From Brachionus plicatilis (lineage: Eukaryota > Rotifera > Eurotatoria > Ploima > Brachionidae), in NCBI GenBank assembly GCA_010279815.1, contig QEOQ01000602.1:427120-491119 (forward strand): a stretch of 64,000 nucleotides of DNA, written 5' to 3'. Numbering within the stretch: position 1 is the first letter of the stretch; each line of letters starts with the position of its first letter. Below, in pieces: positions 1 to 11,103 of the stretch. Made by a program: the position numbers and the translations under genes. A model generated the notes under the pieces. The model ran no database searches. It saw only the letters and a program-made list of their open reading frames with translations, and was not told the DNA's origin.

Positions 1-36
1 ACCAAATTTCTTCTAAAAATTTTAAAATTTCTTAAG

Positions 37-884
37 TTAAAATGTTACTGAATGGTCAATCTGGTTTTGTTCGCTCACTTGCAGTACTTAACAATGGAGA
101 TTTGGCAAGTGGAACTTATGATGCAAATATAAGAATTTGGAATATAGATTACGGATGCATAGTAATGACTCTGAACGGCCATTCGAATCGGATATGGTCA
201 CTAGCAGTATTAAACAATGGTTATTTGGCAAGTGGATCAAGTGATCAAACAATTAACATATGGGATACAAATAATGGAAGTCTAAAAATGACTCTAAATG
301 GTCACACAGGAACCATTCGCTCACTTGCAGCTCTTGATAATGGTGATTTGGCAAGCGGATCAGATGATTCAACAATTAGAATTTGGGATACAAATAATGG
401 AAGTGAAAAACTAACTTTAAATGGTCATTTAAATTCTATTCGTTCTCTTGCAGTACTTAAAAATGGTGATTTGGCAAGCGGATCAGGGGATTCAAAAATT
501 AAAATTTGGAATACAAATAATGGAAGTGAAAAACTAACTTTAAATGGTCATTTAAATTCTATTCGTTCTCTTGCAGTACTCAAAAATGGTGATTTGGCAA
601 GTGGATCAGATGATAATACAATTAAAATTTGGAATGTGAATGATGGAAGTCTATTAATGACTCTGACTGGTCATTCAGGTTCGATTTGGTCACTTGCAAT
701 ACTTAAAAGTGGTGACTTGGCAAGTGGATCATTTGATGAAACAATTAAAATATGGAATACAAATAATGAAAGTCTTATTATGACTCTAACTGGTCATACA
801 GATGTGGTTTACTCACTTGCAGTACTAAATCATGGCGATTTAGCAAGTGGATCTGTCGAACAAACAATTAGAATTTGGAATTGA
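37..884 (+). CDS. WD40-repeat protein, 3' terminal exon (5' end outside window)
   Basis: Seven WD40 blades of about 41 residues follow one another to the stop at 882-884, enough for one beta-propeller. Each blade carries the consensus S-L-A-V-L-x-N-G-D-L-A-S-G-S-x-D-x-T-I-x-I-W and starts with L-x-G-H (first blade LNGQ). The first ATG is at 42, but a splice acceptor (cttaag) at 31-36 would open an exon at 37 reading in the same frame, matching the K-M-x-L-N-G ends of other blades. I therefore read this as the last exon of a longer gene running in from the left. No signal peptide, catalytic domain or C-terminal addition is visible; the protein ends right after the last IWN. Blades 4 and 5 are almost identical in DNA. 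The same blade type recurs at 57088-58180, so these are paralogues. WD40 propellers bind partners; the ligand is unknown. Confidence 0.8.
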
Positions 885-1416
885 TTTTTTTTCAAATTTT
901 TCTAAGAATTTTGGAAAAATTAAAAATATCTGTTTTTTTTTAAATTTTATTCTTAATTGAAGATTAAATGAATACAAAAAATCTTCTCTTTATAGATAAG
1001 TTTTCTTGATAGAACATTTGATTGATTTGATTTTTTTTTAAATCAAAATCTTAAAATATTAAAAATTTTTTTAATTATTTATTCAAAATTTTTTGATCGG
1101 TCATGTTTTACATAGAAACTTGACCAATTAAATTGTTAGCATAGTTGTATTGAAGAAAAATAAACTTTTTTTTTAAATAATTAAATAATTAAAAGCCAAA
1201 GTCAAATTTTATCTTAGAAAAAAAATTTAACATTTTATTTTTTTTAAATATTTTAAAAATTAGACTTTTTTTAATCAAATTAATTGGCACAAATGTTAAG
1301 TTAATCTATCAAAAAAAAATATTCATTATTTTGTAAAAAATAAAATTTTAAACAAAACTTGAGTTTTTTTACTGCTTATATTTGATCGAAAAAAAATTTA
1401 AACTTTTTCCATAATA
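885..1416. other. AT-rich intergenic spacer
   Basis: Between the WD40 stop and the mL65 start there is only AT-rich sequence with poly-A/T runs. I see no gene, hairpin or repeat worth naming. Confidence 0.6.
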
Positions 1417-3279
1417 ATGATTCTGTTAAAAACTAGAAACAGCCTAAATCAAATATTTACTAGACTGAAGCATCGTAATCATCCAGGACATAAACCCAAG
1501 CCACCTGCTATTTCCATCCTGCCAAGTCTGCCAGACAATTACGTCGACGAAGCCACATATCCGCCCGTCAAACCAAAACTTCCTCCGGGCGAATTCTCAG
1601 CCGACTATGACCCAAAACTAGCATGGCTCTACTACGAAGAGGGCCAAAAATATACAGCTCTTAAGACTATACAGGAACGTCTTAGCGTGTTGGCCTACTC
1701 CAATGTCCAGCAAACTTTGGACGATCTTAAGCAACGAAAAACCCGATTTTTTCCCATCTACAAACTTTCATCGCTGTCCAAGACTCCAAAAATGCTTCCA
1801 TTCAACCAATACATCACCAAAACCCATGTTCAATCCATTGACGAACACACCGGCCTTGCTTCCAGCAAAGACTCCTACCAAAAATTGGACTACAACTTGT
1901 ACGAAATGGTCCGGTCCAAAGTCAAAGAAATAATAGTCAACAATTATCAAAGAGAATTAAGAAAAGAATCCATTGACTACACTGTGCCAGTGCATGAGGA
2001 CACCTACAGACCGGAAGTGGTGGAAAAACGCGCCCAAGTAGACCGCGAACACAAATTCAGCAATCTTTTGATCAGAGATATCCTCAACTTCATGACATCA
2101 GCTCTTGGTACACAAGACTCCAATTGGCACCTGCTAAACGCCCAGTACGGTGTCGATGTGGACATAAAATCGTACTGGAAGCGCAGTGGATTCGCAAGTG
2201 AAAAACCGCGTGGCGCTGTGTACCCGGACACGGACACCATTCGCTTCCAATACGAAGACATTGCCAGCTATCAAATAAAATGCAGCAAACCCCTAAGACC
2301 ACTGTATCAGCTCAACCATCCTGAATGTTCCAAAAAAATCAATGACTTTGTCTACAAACCAGTTGTGTTTAAACTTTTTGCTGACCACATACTTCCCATG
2401 CAAGTGCCAGGCCACTGGTACGGCGACAAAAGAGAATTTAACTTTATGACTGTGTTTAACATCACCAGAATGAATGCCTATCTAAATGACCTCTATCCGG
2501 ACTATGACGACAAATTTGAGTTTCTCAAATCAATGGCCATTACCTCGGCCCATGCTGAACTGACCGCTCAGGCGTACTACCTAGGCTTTTCAATGTGGAA
2601 AGATCTCACTTATCCACTGGTCGGACAATTTGTGTTCACTGACGGAAAGCATTTTTCTCTGTGCAACTATCAATTGAACACTCTAAGACTTTGGAACAAG
2701 GCTACTTCGTTGACCAACTTGTGCTATTTGTCCGAGCCACAAGTGCTCTTTGAGCTCAATGAGGACAAAAGTGAAATAAATCACTTCAATGATGAGCTTT
2801 TTAACAAATTGGTCAATTGTTTGCTGGCTAGACCAGTTGAGGATGAGGGTGAAATTGTGCCGGACTATTCGCAGCTGGACCACATGGTTGGCGGCACAGC
2901 ACTGAGACCGTATTTGTCTGTGCAAAATTTTGAACAGCTAAGTGAGCGTCATCAGCTGCTGGCCATTTCTTTGTACGAGCTGGTCAAGTATGACAAGCCG
3001 GTCAGCTATCTTAATTTGAGAAGTGTCACTGACCCGGTAGGCATGAGACCCAAGTTTCAGCGTCTCTATGACAAGTACACCTACGAATTCAGGGACATAG
3101 TGCTCAATTACTATCCGAGGGATTATTACGGATTTAGGCTAGTGGACAGAATGCTCAAGCGGGCACCCAAACAAACCGGCAAATTCTGGGATCTGAAGCA
3201 TCCTGTGTACGAATGGGCAAATGTGCCGCCGCCTGATACCAACAACATACCGAGAAACATTCAATTGCCCACCTTTTGA
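1417..3279 (+). CDS. MRPS30: Mitochondrial large-subunit ribosomal protein mL65 (MRPS30/PDCD9)
   Basis: A single 620-codon exon. mL65 is a structural protein of the metazoan mitochondrial large subunit, imported into the matrix. The N-terminus is basic and rich in R, K, S and T, as a mitochondrial presequence should be. Family landmarks are readable: A-T-Y-P-P-V near residue 47; a block with W-Y-G-D and a nearby F-N-F-M-T near 340; then Q-A-Y-Y-x-G-F, FVFTDGKHFSLCNYQLNTL around 410-428, and H-F-N-D-E-L-F-N-K-L with L-L-A-R-P near 470-480. The vertebrate protein (about 440 residues) stops soon after that last block. Here about 140 residues follow, so a C-terminal extension is present. Base composition is much richer in G+C than the flanks, marking strong coding constraint. 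No intron is seen; the start follows an AT-rich leader and is the first ATG of the frame. Confidence 0.88.
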   Translation: MILLKTRNSLNQIFTRLKHRNHPGHKPKPPAISILPSLPDNYVDEATYPPVKPKLPPGEFSADYDPKLAWLYYEEGQKYTALKTIQERLSVLAYSNVQQTLDDLKQRKTRFFPIYKLSSLSKTPKMLPFNQYITKTHVQSIDEHTGLASSKDSYQKLDYNLYEMVRSKVKEIIVNNYQRELRKESIDYTVPVHEDTYRPEVVEKRAQVDREHKFSNLLIRDILNFMTSALGTQDSNWHLLNAQYGVDVDIKSYWKRSGFASEKPRGAVYPDTDTIRFQYEDIASYQIKCSKPLRPLYQLNHPECSKKINDFVYKPVVFKLFADHILPMQVPGHWYGDKREFNFMTVFNITRMNAYLNDLYPDYDDKFEFLKSMAITSAHAELTAQAYYLGFSMWKDLTYPLVGQFVFTDGKHFSLCNYQLNTLRLWNKATSLTNLCYLSEPQVLFELNEDKSEINHFNDELFNKLVNCLLARPVEDEGEIVPDYSQLDHMVGGTALRPYLSVQNFEQLSERHQLLAISLYELVKYDKPVSYLNLRSVTDPVGMRPKFQRLYDKYTYEFRDIVLNYYPRDYYGFRLVDRMLKRAPKQTGKFWDLKHPVYEWANVPPPDTNNIPRNIQLPTF

Positions 3280-3496
3280 TTAGGGTTTTGTTTAATTAGT
3301 GATTTTTTGTTGGAAAATAAAAAATAAAAAATTCATTTTATATTTATTTTAGGCTCAGGTAGAACGAAAAATATAAAAAGAATAAAAAAAATATAAATAA
3401 AGAAAACAAAACATTGATTTAATTAATGGAAAAAAAATCAGATAATCAATTTTATAAAAAGATAAGAAAAATAAATTCAAAATACAATCTTTTTTA

Positions 3497-3866
3497 GGCA
3501 ACTTGTAGTTTATGATCAATTTTTGATGCTCAAAATGATCAAATCAAACTAAAAATATTAAATAAATTATTATTTCTTAATAGAAATAATGCAGAGATAT
3601 ATTTTTGGATTTAGCATACTTTGTTAAATAAAAAAATAAGCTCTGCGAAATCAAAATGTACAATGCACACCATCGAAATGATGCTATTTTAAGTGGATAA
3701 TTTTTTGCAGACTTTTGCAGATTTTACCTTTAGATTTAACAAAGTATGTTAAAACCAAAAATTTACCACTGCACTAATTGTATTAAAAAATTAAAATGTT
3801 TTTTAAAGTTTTAGTTAAATTTGATCATTTTGGGCATCAAAAATTGATCATTAACTTCAACTTGTC
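3497..3866. repeat. MITE (GGCAACTTG family), copy 1
   Basis: A 370-bp palindromic element. Its ends read GGCAACTTG on the left and GACAAGTTG on the complementary right end, and the matching arms continue for about 50 bp through TGATCAATTTTTGATG. A second nested inverted pair (catactttgttaaat at about 3616 and its complement at about 3737) lies inside. It is flanked by an exact 9-bp duplication, TCTTTTTTA, at 3488-3496 and 3867-3875. A 9-bp duplication and long arms are typical of Mutator-like non-autonomous elements. There is no coding capacity. A second copy is at 28642-29137. Confidence 0.85.
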
Positions 3867-3875
3867 TCTTTTTTA

Positions 3876-5082
3876 ATGTTTTTAGTTTAAAAAAAATACA
3901 ATCAATTTGAAATTAACGATGAAAAGCAGAAATTCAAATCATTTGCGTAAATTGACAATTGTACAAGTATTTTAGCACATTTTATATCATTATTAGCTGA
4001 AAAATTAAAATTAAAATTAATTTTTCTAAAAAATTTTTCAAACTGGAGGGTTTTAACTATTTCATTAAACTTTTATTGAATTAGATTCAGTCTAAATTTT
4101 GTCTCATATCAACTATTTAAGTTATTTTTTATATAATTTATGTTTTATCTCTTTTTGATTTTTTATAGTTTATGTTTTTTTTTCTCTCATTATATAAGCT
4201 AAAAAAAGTAAAATTGGCTATATTTTTTTTTCTCTTTCCTTTATGTTTTTTTTCTCTTTTTATGTTTTTTTCTACCTCACCCTTTATTTTATATTAAAAA
4301 TTTTATTAATCTTCTCAAAAAAGCAATAAATATGCTGAGAAAAAAACTAAAAAAAATCATTTTTAGATTTTAATTTTAAGTCTTTTAGAGAAAGTATGTT
4401 ATATAGGCCACTGAGCAGGCGGTTTGTGGATGTATTTAAGTGCTGTTTATAGTAAACTAATGCTGAAAATAATTGTCAGCAATCAGATAACACATTAATG
4501 TTTTATTATTGATTGTCAAATACTTAATAGAAATCTAATGTCAAAAATGTTAGCGTTAAAAGATAAATAATGTTATATTTAGTAGTAGTAGTAGTAGTTT
4601 TGACTGTAGCTAATATTTGTATTTAAAAGTTCATACATGATATATAATAGAGAAAAAAATTATCACTACAATAATTTTCATTCATTTTTACATTTAACTT
4701 TTTGAAACTAAAATTTTTTGGAATTAATTTACAGTTAATCGCTGAATGTAACATTAAAAATTTAAAAAATATTTTTTAAAACTTAAAATTTAAAATTAAA
4801 AAGAATCATTTAAAAAAAAACATCAAAAATCTAATATTTATTTCCATATTTAGATTATAAATTAACTGAATATTTTTTTAAATTCATTCGTTATTGTTTT
4901 TTATTCACTCATTTTATAAGAAGAGAATTTTATTAATATGTTTTAATGTGTATTTTAATTTTTATATTGATTTATTTAATGAGATTTTTATAAGAACGGT
5001 TTTAACTATTTCAAGAACTAAATTAAAAAAATTTAATATTTCAATAAATAAAATTATTGATAGTATCAATAATTTATCTTGA
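3876..5082. other. AT-rich intergenic spacer with a short (TAG)n run
   Basis: Nothing protein-like is supported here. A (TAG/AGT)n microsatellite of about 19 bp lies at 4579-4597. The rest is poly-A/T-rich spacer, ending at the weak RT scrap noted next. Confidence 0.5.
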
Positions 5083-5143
5083 TGTTTCACAAGAGAGTGA
5101 GCTTGGACCCTTATTCCTTACAAATAATAACAATAAATTAAAA
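5083..5143 (+). pseudogene. Possible scrap of a non-LTR reverse transcriptase palm
   Basis: The frame reads D-V-S-Q-E-S-E-L-G-P-L-F-L, recalling the (P)QGSxLGPLLF motif of LINE reverse transcriptases. Only about 20 residues are recognisable and no further RT motifs are seen around them, so this is tentative. It lies just beyond the tail end of the opposite-strand element at 5183-5702. Confidence 0.3.
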
Positions 5144-5182
5144 TGGCATAAATTTTTTTGAGGACCAAAATTTTTCTTTTAA

Positions 5183-5702
5183 TAATAATAATAATAAATA
5201 AATAGCTATAATGTGGCTGGCCACATGAAATGGAGTTTTAGTATCCATTGTAATAGCTTTCTAAATTCAGTCTGTCAAGTTTATTTTTAAATTCGTTTTT
5301 GTCATTTGATAGGACTACTTCTTTTGGTAGATTGTTCCAAACACTTGATACTCTGTTTGTGAAGAAATTGTGTCGTGGATCACAGTTTTTGACTAGTTGT
5401 CTTTCTATCTGGAATTCGTGTGACCTTAATTGATATGTCGATTGGAATGACTGTTCATTTTTAAACACAATTTTATTAAACCAGTTAATTTGATCAAATC
5501 CCTTAACTATTTTAAACATTTGTATTAAATCACCTCTAAGTCTTCTGATTTCAAGTGTTGTCAAATTTAATTCTTGCAATCTTTTTTTATAAGATATTCT
5601 CCCGATTTCAGGCACAAACCTTGTTGCTCGTCTTTGAACAGCTTCGATGGCGTTTATGTCTTTCTTCAAGTAAGGTCTCCAAACTCCAAACTGGCCACAA
5701 AA
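5183..5702 (-). pseudogene. 5'-truncated non-LTR retrotransposon, 3' end of the RT ORF
   Basis: The minus strand keeps the last about 150 codons (stop at 5238) of a LINE polyprotein. The segment after the RT domain has Y-L-K-K-D-I-N-A-I-E, V-Q-R-R-A-T, L-R-G-D-L-I, N-F-F-T-N-R-V and W-N-N-L-P, a common C-terminal signature of CR1/jockey-type elements. The frame continues upstream to about 5702 (V-W-R-P-Y-L) and then stops being recognisable, so the copy is 5'-truncated as expected from target-primed reverse transcription. Past the stop on the minus strand there is a short 3' UTR and an (ATT)n tail (plus strand 5178-5204). A related tail is at 33141-33650. Confidence 0.75.
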
Positions 5703-6566
5703 ATAAGTATAAACTTCGAGTAACTTTGACCTTGACTTGAGTCGAGAAAAAATCTAATTAAAACAAAAAAAAATTAATTAATTCCCTGTAATTTTTTACA
5801 ATTAAAAAAATTTAAAAATTAAATGATTTACAAATAATTTTGAGTCTGAATCACCTTTTAGTAGCGAAAATTTCAACAACTAAGACACTGATAAGGATTT
5901 TGATGATCTTCTTCAAATCAAAATAAAAATATAGAATCTTTGCAAGAGTGTATCAATGTTTTATGAAAATAAACTAATATTAAAAATAAAAGTAAATGCT
6001 GTTAATTAATTAGGAAATTTTAGTTTTATAAATGCTAATTTGAATGCCTGAGTTTGGAAAACAATTTTTTTTATTTTATTCAACAAAAATTAAAGTGAAA
6101 TATGAAAATTTGAAATAATTAGAATTACTGCTTTAAAAATCATCATGTTTTTTATTAGAACTTATTTATTATCTTTTGAATATTGAAAACAATAATTAAT
6201 TTGAGTAAATAAACTCAGGTTTTTACACGAATCAAGTTTTTAAATCACATAAAATTTAATGAACATTAAATAATAATGTCTAAACCTTTTCACTCAAAAA
6301 TTAAAGAAAAATAAAATTGCAATAAATTTTTCAAAACATTTTTTTATTTTAAATTCATTTAAAAAAATTTAGATCTTAATATTATCGATCTAAACATGCG
6401 GCATAACCAAGCGTAATTAAGAATAAATATTTAAAGTAAATATTTATCAAAATAATTTTCTTAGTTTAAATTAATTAGAAAAAAAGGTGAAATTCAAGCC
6501 ATTATAATTTTAATGACGCCCTAATTTGAAATAATTTCTTGAAACTTTTCTTCCTTTGATTTAAAC
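5703..6566. other. AT-rich intergenic spacer
   Basis: No gene or repeat with internal structure is seen upstream of the Kv gene. Core promoter elements cannot be told apart from the AT-rich background. Confidence 0.5.
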
Positions 6567-9478
6567 ATGAACATGCGAACAAATTCAGCACTTTCTCTTG
6601 ATTGTGTACCTGGTATCTATTCTTTCCGTAGTCAATCAGCACAGCTAAAACGAACCTGGGAAAATTCCAGATGCATTTATCCCAAATCAAAAACTTTCAT
6701 CAAACAAAATGATAATTTTGTCAACAAAAATGAAATAAATGATTTCAAAGTCAAGTTAAACATTGGGGGCATTCGCTTTGAAACTTTCAACTCCACTTTG
6801 ACCAATATAGCCGGAACTAGATTGAGTAAATTAAGCAAAAGTGATCATAATTATGATTTAGTTAGGGACGAGTATTTTTTTGACAGATCTCCTGTCCTTT
6901 TCGAGTATATTCTGAACTTGCTTCGCACAGGAGAACTGCACATTCCTTCGAATGAATGTGGCTCTTCGGTATCAAAAGTAATTATAGATTTTTTATCCGA
7001 TTTTATATCATTAAATAAAGTAATCAAAATTAATATTTAATTCTAAGTATTTATTTATAGAAAAAATATTTCAATTTTTTTCATTAATTAAAAATTAGAA
7101 TAAAAAAAAATAAATATGGATTCTTACAGAATACAATTGATGTGTTTTGTATAAATTGTTAAAAAAAAAATTTTAAATTAAGTTAATTTTTTTAAATTGA
7201 CTCGTGTCTGATAAAAATTAATTTCATATTTTTCTAAATTTTTTGAGCATTTCAAACTTTTTATTCATTAATGATGGTTCAGTCTCTGTTTATATTTTTC
7301 TATATTTAACCCATAAGAAAATTAAAATGAAATAAATTTTTTTTTTCATTTACTTATTTATAATAGAAAGTTCTTAAAGTAATAGAGAGAAAAAATAATA
7401 ATAACATCTTAATTAATAACGATGAAAAATTTAACTATCTTGTCTTTATTATTTTTTAAGATGTAACAGTATCAAACAAAATCCTTATCAAACTAATGCC
7501 CTCGAAAAATATTTAATAATCATTAAAGAACCGACTCAAGTCACTTCACAATGGATTACTAATGTCAGGCTTTGCAAATAGATCCATTTATTAATACTTA
7601 GATTTCAGTGCATGAAAAAGTTTCCATTTACACCACGTTACTATATTTAGTACGGATTTAACTAAAAATATAAATGATTTATTTAATTAGTCAATAAAGA
7701 ATCATTGATAATGACAAAAGAAACTAAATTAAATTAAAAGAGATTGTATTTAATTTTTTTTCTTTGTCCTATACAAAATAAGATGAAAAAAAATTTATGT
7801 TTTTTTTTTGAAATATTATTTTAATTAACAAACTTAACTTATAAATCTTAATTGTTACAAAAGTTAAAAATTTTCTAAAAATCAGAGGTAAATTAAGTAA
7901 ATAAAGTAAAAAAAATTAAGTATTTGTAATGAAGTAAAAGATTCAAATAAACTTGAAATACAAAAAAGTTTTTCTTTATTGATAATTAGTATCAAAAAAT
8001 TCAAAAAAAAAGTATTGTCGTCAATAAAAAAATTTTTTTTATTTTAAAAGCTTAAATTTTGTAAATAAAATAAAACGAAGATAGTTGAGTTTTTAATATC
8101 AGAGAGGTTTCAAAAAATTTATATTTTTTTTATTATTGATTTAAGCCATTGTGAAAAAAATTTACAATTTTTTTATTTTTAAATTATTATTTTAGATTTG
8201 TTTAAGAATTCAAATGATACAAATAATCATTATTTTAAAACTTTTTAAATAGCCATTTCTTTAAAAAATATAAAGGCACGTATTCACTTAGAACTTCAAA
8301 AATTTAAAACAAATATTTTTTGACTTCAATACCAAATACCAAAATCTTAAATTTAATTTTTATTTTAAGTAAAATAATCTTTGAAAAATTCCTTTATTAA
8401 TCTTGATTACTTAATTGTATGATTTAATTTAAGTTATCAAACATATTTTTTTGTGTTAAAGGAGCTCACCTTCTGGAATATAGACCAAGCTTACATTCCA
8501 CCATGTTGTTGGTTATCATTTAGCAAAACAAAAGAAAATAAATCAATTTTAACTCGTTTTGATAAGAATTTTTTCGAAAATTTATATTCGAGCGAGCAAT
8601 TAGAAAAGTCAGATTCAAGCAAATTTAAACTTTTCCGAAATTACCTATGGTCGATGATTAAGTATCCATATAGTAACAAAATTGGATACATGATCTCAAT
8701 AATTTCTTCTTTTTTTATTTTACTTTCTATTTTGAATTTAGTTTTTTTGTCATTTAGACCCTGGTATGTGGATGCTGTGTTCATCAAAAATCATTCACAT
8801 AACAAAAATTACATGGTGTCTGGCTACCCGAGTCCATACTTCAAAATAAGTGATACCATTTGCATTGCATTTTTTACACTCGAGTTTTTAATAGAACTAG
8901 TATGCTGTCCTAGCATAAAACAGTATTTTAGATCAATGACAAATTTGTTGTGTATTTTCTCTTTGATATTTTATTATATTGAAATTGTGTCTTTTTTTAT
9001 TAGACCAAATATGGCTTGTTTTACACCTACTGTTTGCAGTGAAAATTTTGAAAGAGTTTTGAGTGTTTTGCAGCTCTGGAGAATGTCTAGAGTATTGAGA
9101 TTGTTTAAAAATTTTACCGGAATGAGGGTTATGGCATACACACTTAAATACAGTGGCAAAGAGTTGGTTTTAATTGTCAGCATGCTATTGATTGGGGTTG
9201 CTTTTTTTGGAAGCTTAATTTATGCGGCTGAAGGTGACCCTGAAAGTTTGGATGGTTTTTATAACATACCAATTTCTTTATGGTTCGCCATTACAACAAT
9301 GACCACAGTTGGTTTCGGTGATCGAGTCCCCACTTCAACTCCCGGATTCATTGTTGGATCTTTGTGTGCATTAAGTGGTGTTTTGGTAGTTGCATTTACA
9401 GTGCCAATTGCTGTTAGTAATTTTACCTTGTTCTATACTTATACTCATTCAAGGATAAATTATTTTAAAAATAAATAA
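6567..9478 (+). CDS. Voltage-gated potassium channel subunit, Kv2/3/4 (Shaw-like) class, divergent
   Basis: Two exons: 6567-6977 and 8462-9478, joined in phase 0 (AAA|GTAATT ... TTAAAG|GAG), giving about 475 residues. Exon 1 holds the cytoplasmic T1 tetramerisation domain (N-I-G-G-I-R-F-E onward). The junction restores the zinc site HX5CX20CC (LHIPSNEC ... PPCCW) exactly, which supports the splice and places the gene outside the Shaker class. Exon 2 holds S1-S6 of a plasma-membrane K+ channel. S4 runs RMSRVLRLFKNF, but the two outermost arginine positions of Shaw-type S4 are Q and S here. The pore reads TTVGFGD, with F where most Kv channels have Y. The S6 gate PVP is replaced by TVP. The protein stops soon after S6, with almost no C-terminal tail. 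The 1484-nt intron is long for this locus and contains nothing I recognise. Confidence 0.9.
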
Positions 9479-11103
9479 ATTTTTTTTTTTTATTTGACTG
9501 AAAATTTAAAAATATATAAAATTTGTTTTTTATTTAAATTAAGAGTTCAATTTTAAACTTTATCAATTCATATTTTGTATCTTAATTTTAAAAATAAATT
9601 TAATTTTTTGTTTAATAAATGATTTTGTTTATTTTTTTTATTTTAAAATATGAACAAAATTTATTAAAGTCATGAATAAAAAGTTCGAATAAGTCTGATT
9701 CAAGATTCAAGTCCAAGTCTTGTTGAAAAAAATTATAAAAGAACTGTTAACCCTTGGATAAGGTTAAGTTAATAAAACTCAGTTTAATCGTTTGTTTTTT
9801 TTTATTTTATTAAATGATAAAATTACACTTATGACAATTACGACAATAGGCCTAGGTAAACGTTTTATATTGTTTGTGGAAATATTCGAATAAGACGAAT
9901 AAATGAAATAAAGTATTACATTTTTATAGTAAAAGAAATAATTAAAAAATATCAATCACAAATCAAGATAATATCAAATAAAATATTAAAAGTAAGAAAG
10001 ATTGTAGACAATGGTCATTGAGATAACGATGACACTTTATATTAATTTAATTTAATTAAAACATCAAGATAAATAACTTGATAAGTTATTGAATTTGAGG
10101 ATCGTGGATCATAGTAACAGGACAAGTCATAACTATGACTTTTTGATAATTTTCAAAAATTGCCATTCTGAGTAGATAAAGTTGAGGCCATATAAAATAG
10201 TTTTCAATAAGTAAAGACTTGGGCTTGGACTTTTTAAAAAATTTCATGTCTTCGATCCCAAGTTAAAAATATTATTTTTTTTACTAGAAAATTTTAATTC
10301 TAATTTTTAATTAGGCTCTAGAATTAAAAATCTATTAGTAAAAATCGGCAAAATGTAAAAAATTAGGTCTAGGACGATTTGAGATTTAGAAAAAAATTAA
10401 ATTTTTATTTAAAATGAGAATAAAAATAATTTGCACACCTTGTTGGTCTGTGAACTAACAAGGTACTAATGTCCAAAAGATTCCTCAAAAATAAATTTTT
10501 TTTGTCTAGCATTATATTTTTTACAAAAAAATAAAATATTTTATTTGGTTTTAATTTTCTCAATTTTAAAATAGTTTGAAAAAAGCTTTTTTTAGTTGAA
10601 TTTTTAAATATTGATTCGTGTTTTTTTCAATTTTAATATTATTTATAAAATAAGATTTATTAAGAAATGAAAGCCCGGACTCTCCAAGAAAAGACTGTAT
10701 TAAAGTTACAGTATACAGTTCCAGTATTAAAGGACCAGTACTTGATTACTAAATATCATTTTAATATAAAAACTTGATTGACTGGACTCCAAATTTCAAG
10801 TTAAATTTGATTTTTATTTTTATAATTTTCCAATAAAATATTATAAATTTTTTTGAATATTTAGAAAAAATTTTAATAAGTCCTCTAAAAAATAATAATT
10901 TTTAATTTAAAATAATTCACTAGGAAATTATGCCTAAAAGATGAAAAAATAAAATTGATCCGAAATTATGTTTTATTATCGAGAAATACCAAGATTATGC
11001 CTGTGAAGGCGTTCGATTTCATTATCAAAATGTTTTTGTCGCATGAAAAAAAAAACCACATTCAGTTTTCTCTTTCATTTATAATTTATCATATTTAGAA
11101 AAC
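9479..11103. other. AT-rich intergenic spacer
   Basis: No gene is seen. A small hairpin (ccttgtt ... aacaagg) lies at 10438-10463, and scattered tcaagtc/aagtctt words occur near 9695-9720. Otherwise this is featureless AT-rich DNA. Confidence 0.5.

Noticed and set aside
1768..2925. Minus-strand and other-frame ORFs inside the mL65 gene
   Set aside because: They overlap a well-supported conserved protein, have no recognisable domains, and arise from its higher G+C content.
4894..5082. 62-codon plus-strand frame
   Set aside because: F/I/N/K-rich composition expected by chance in AT-rich spacer; no domain.
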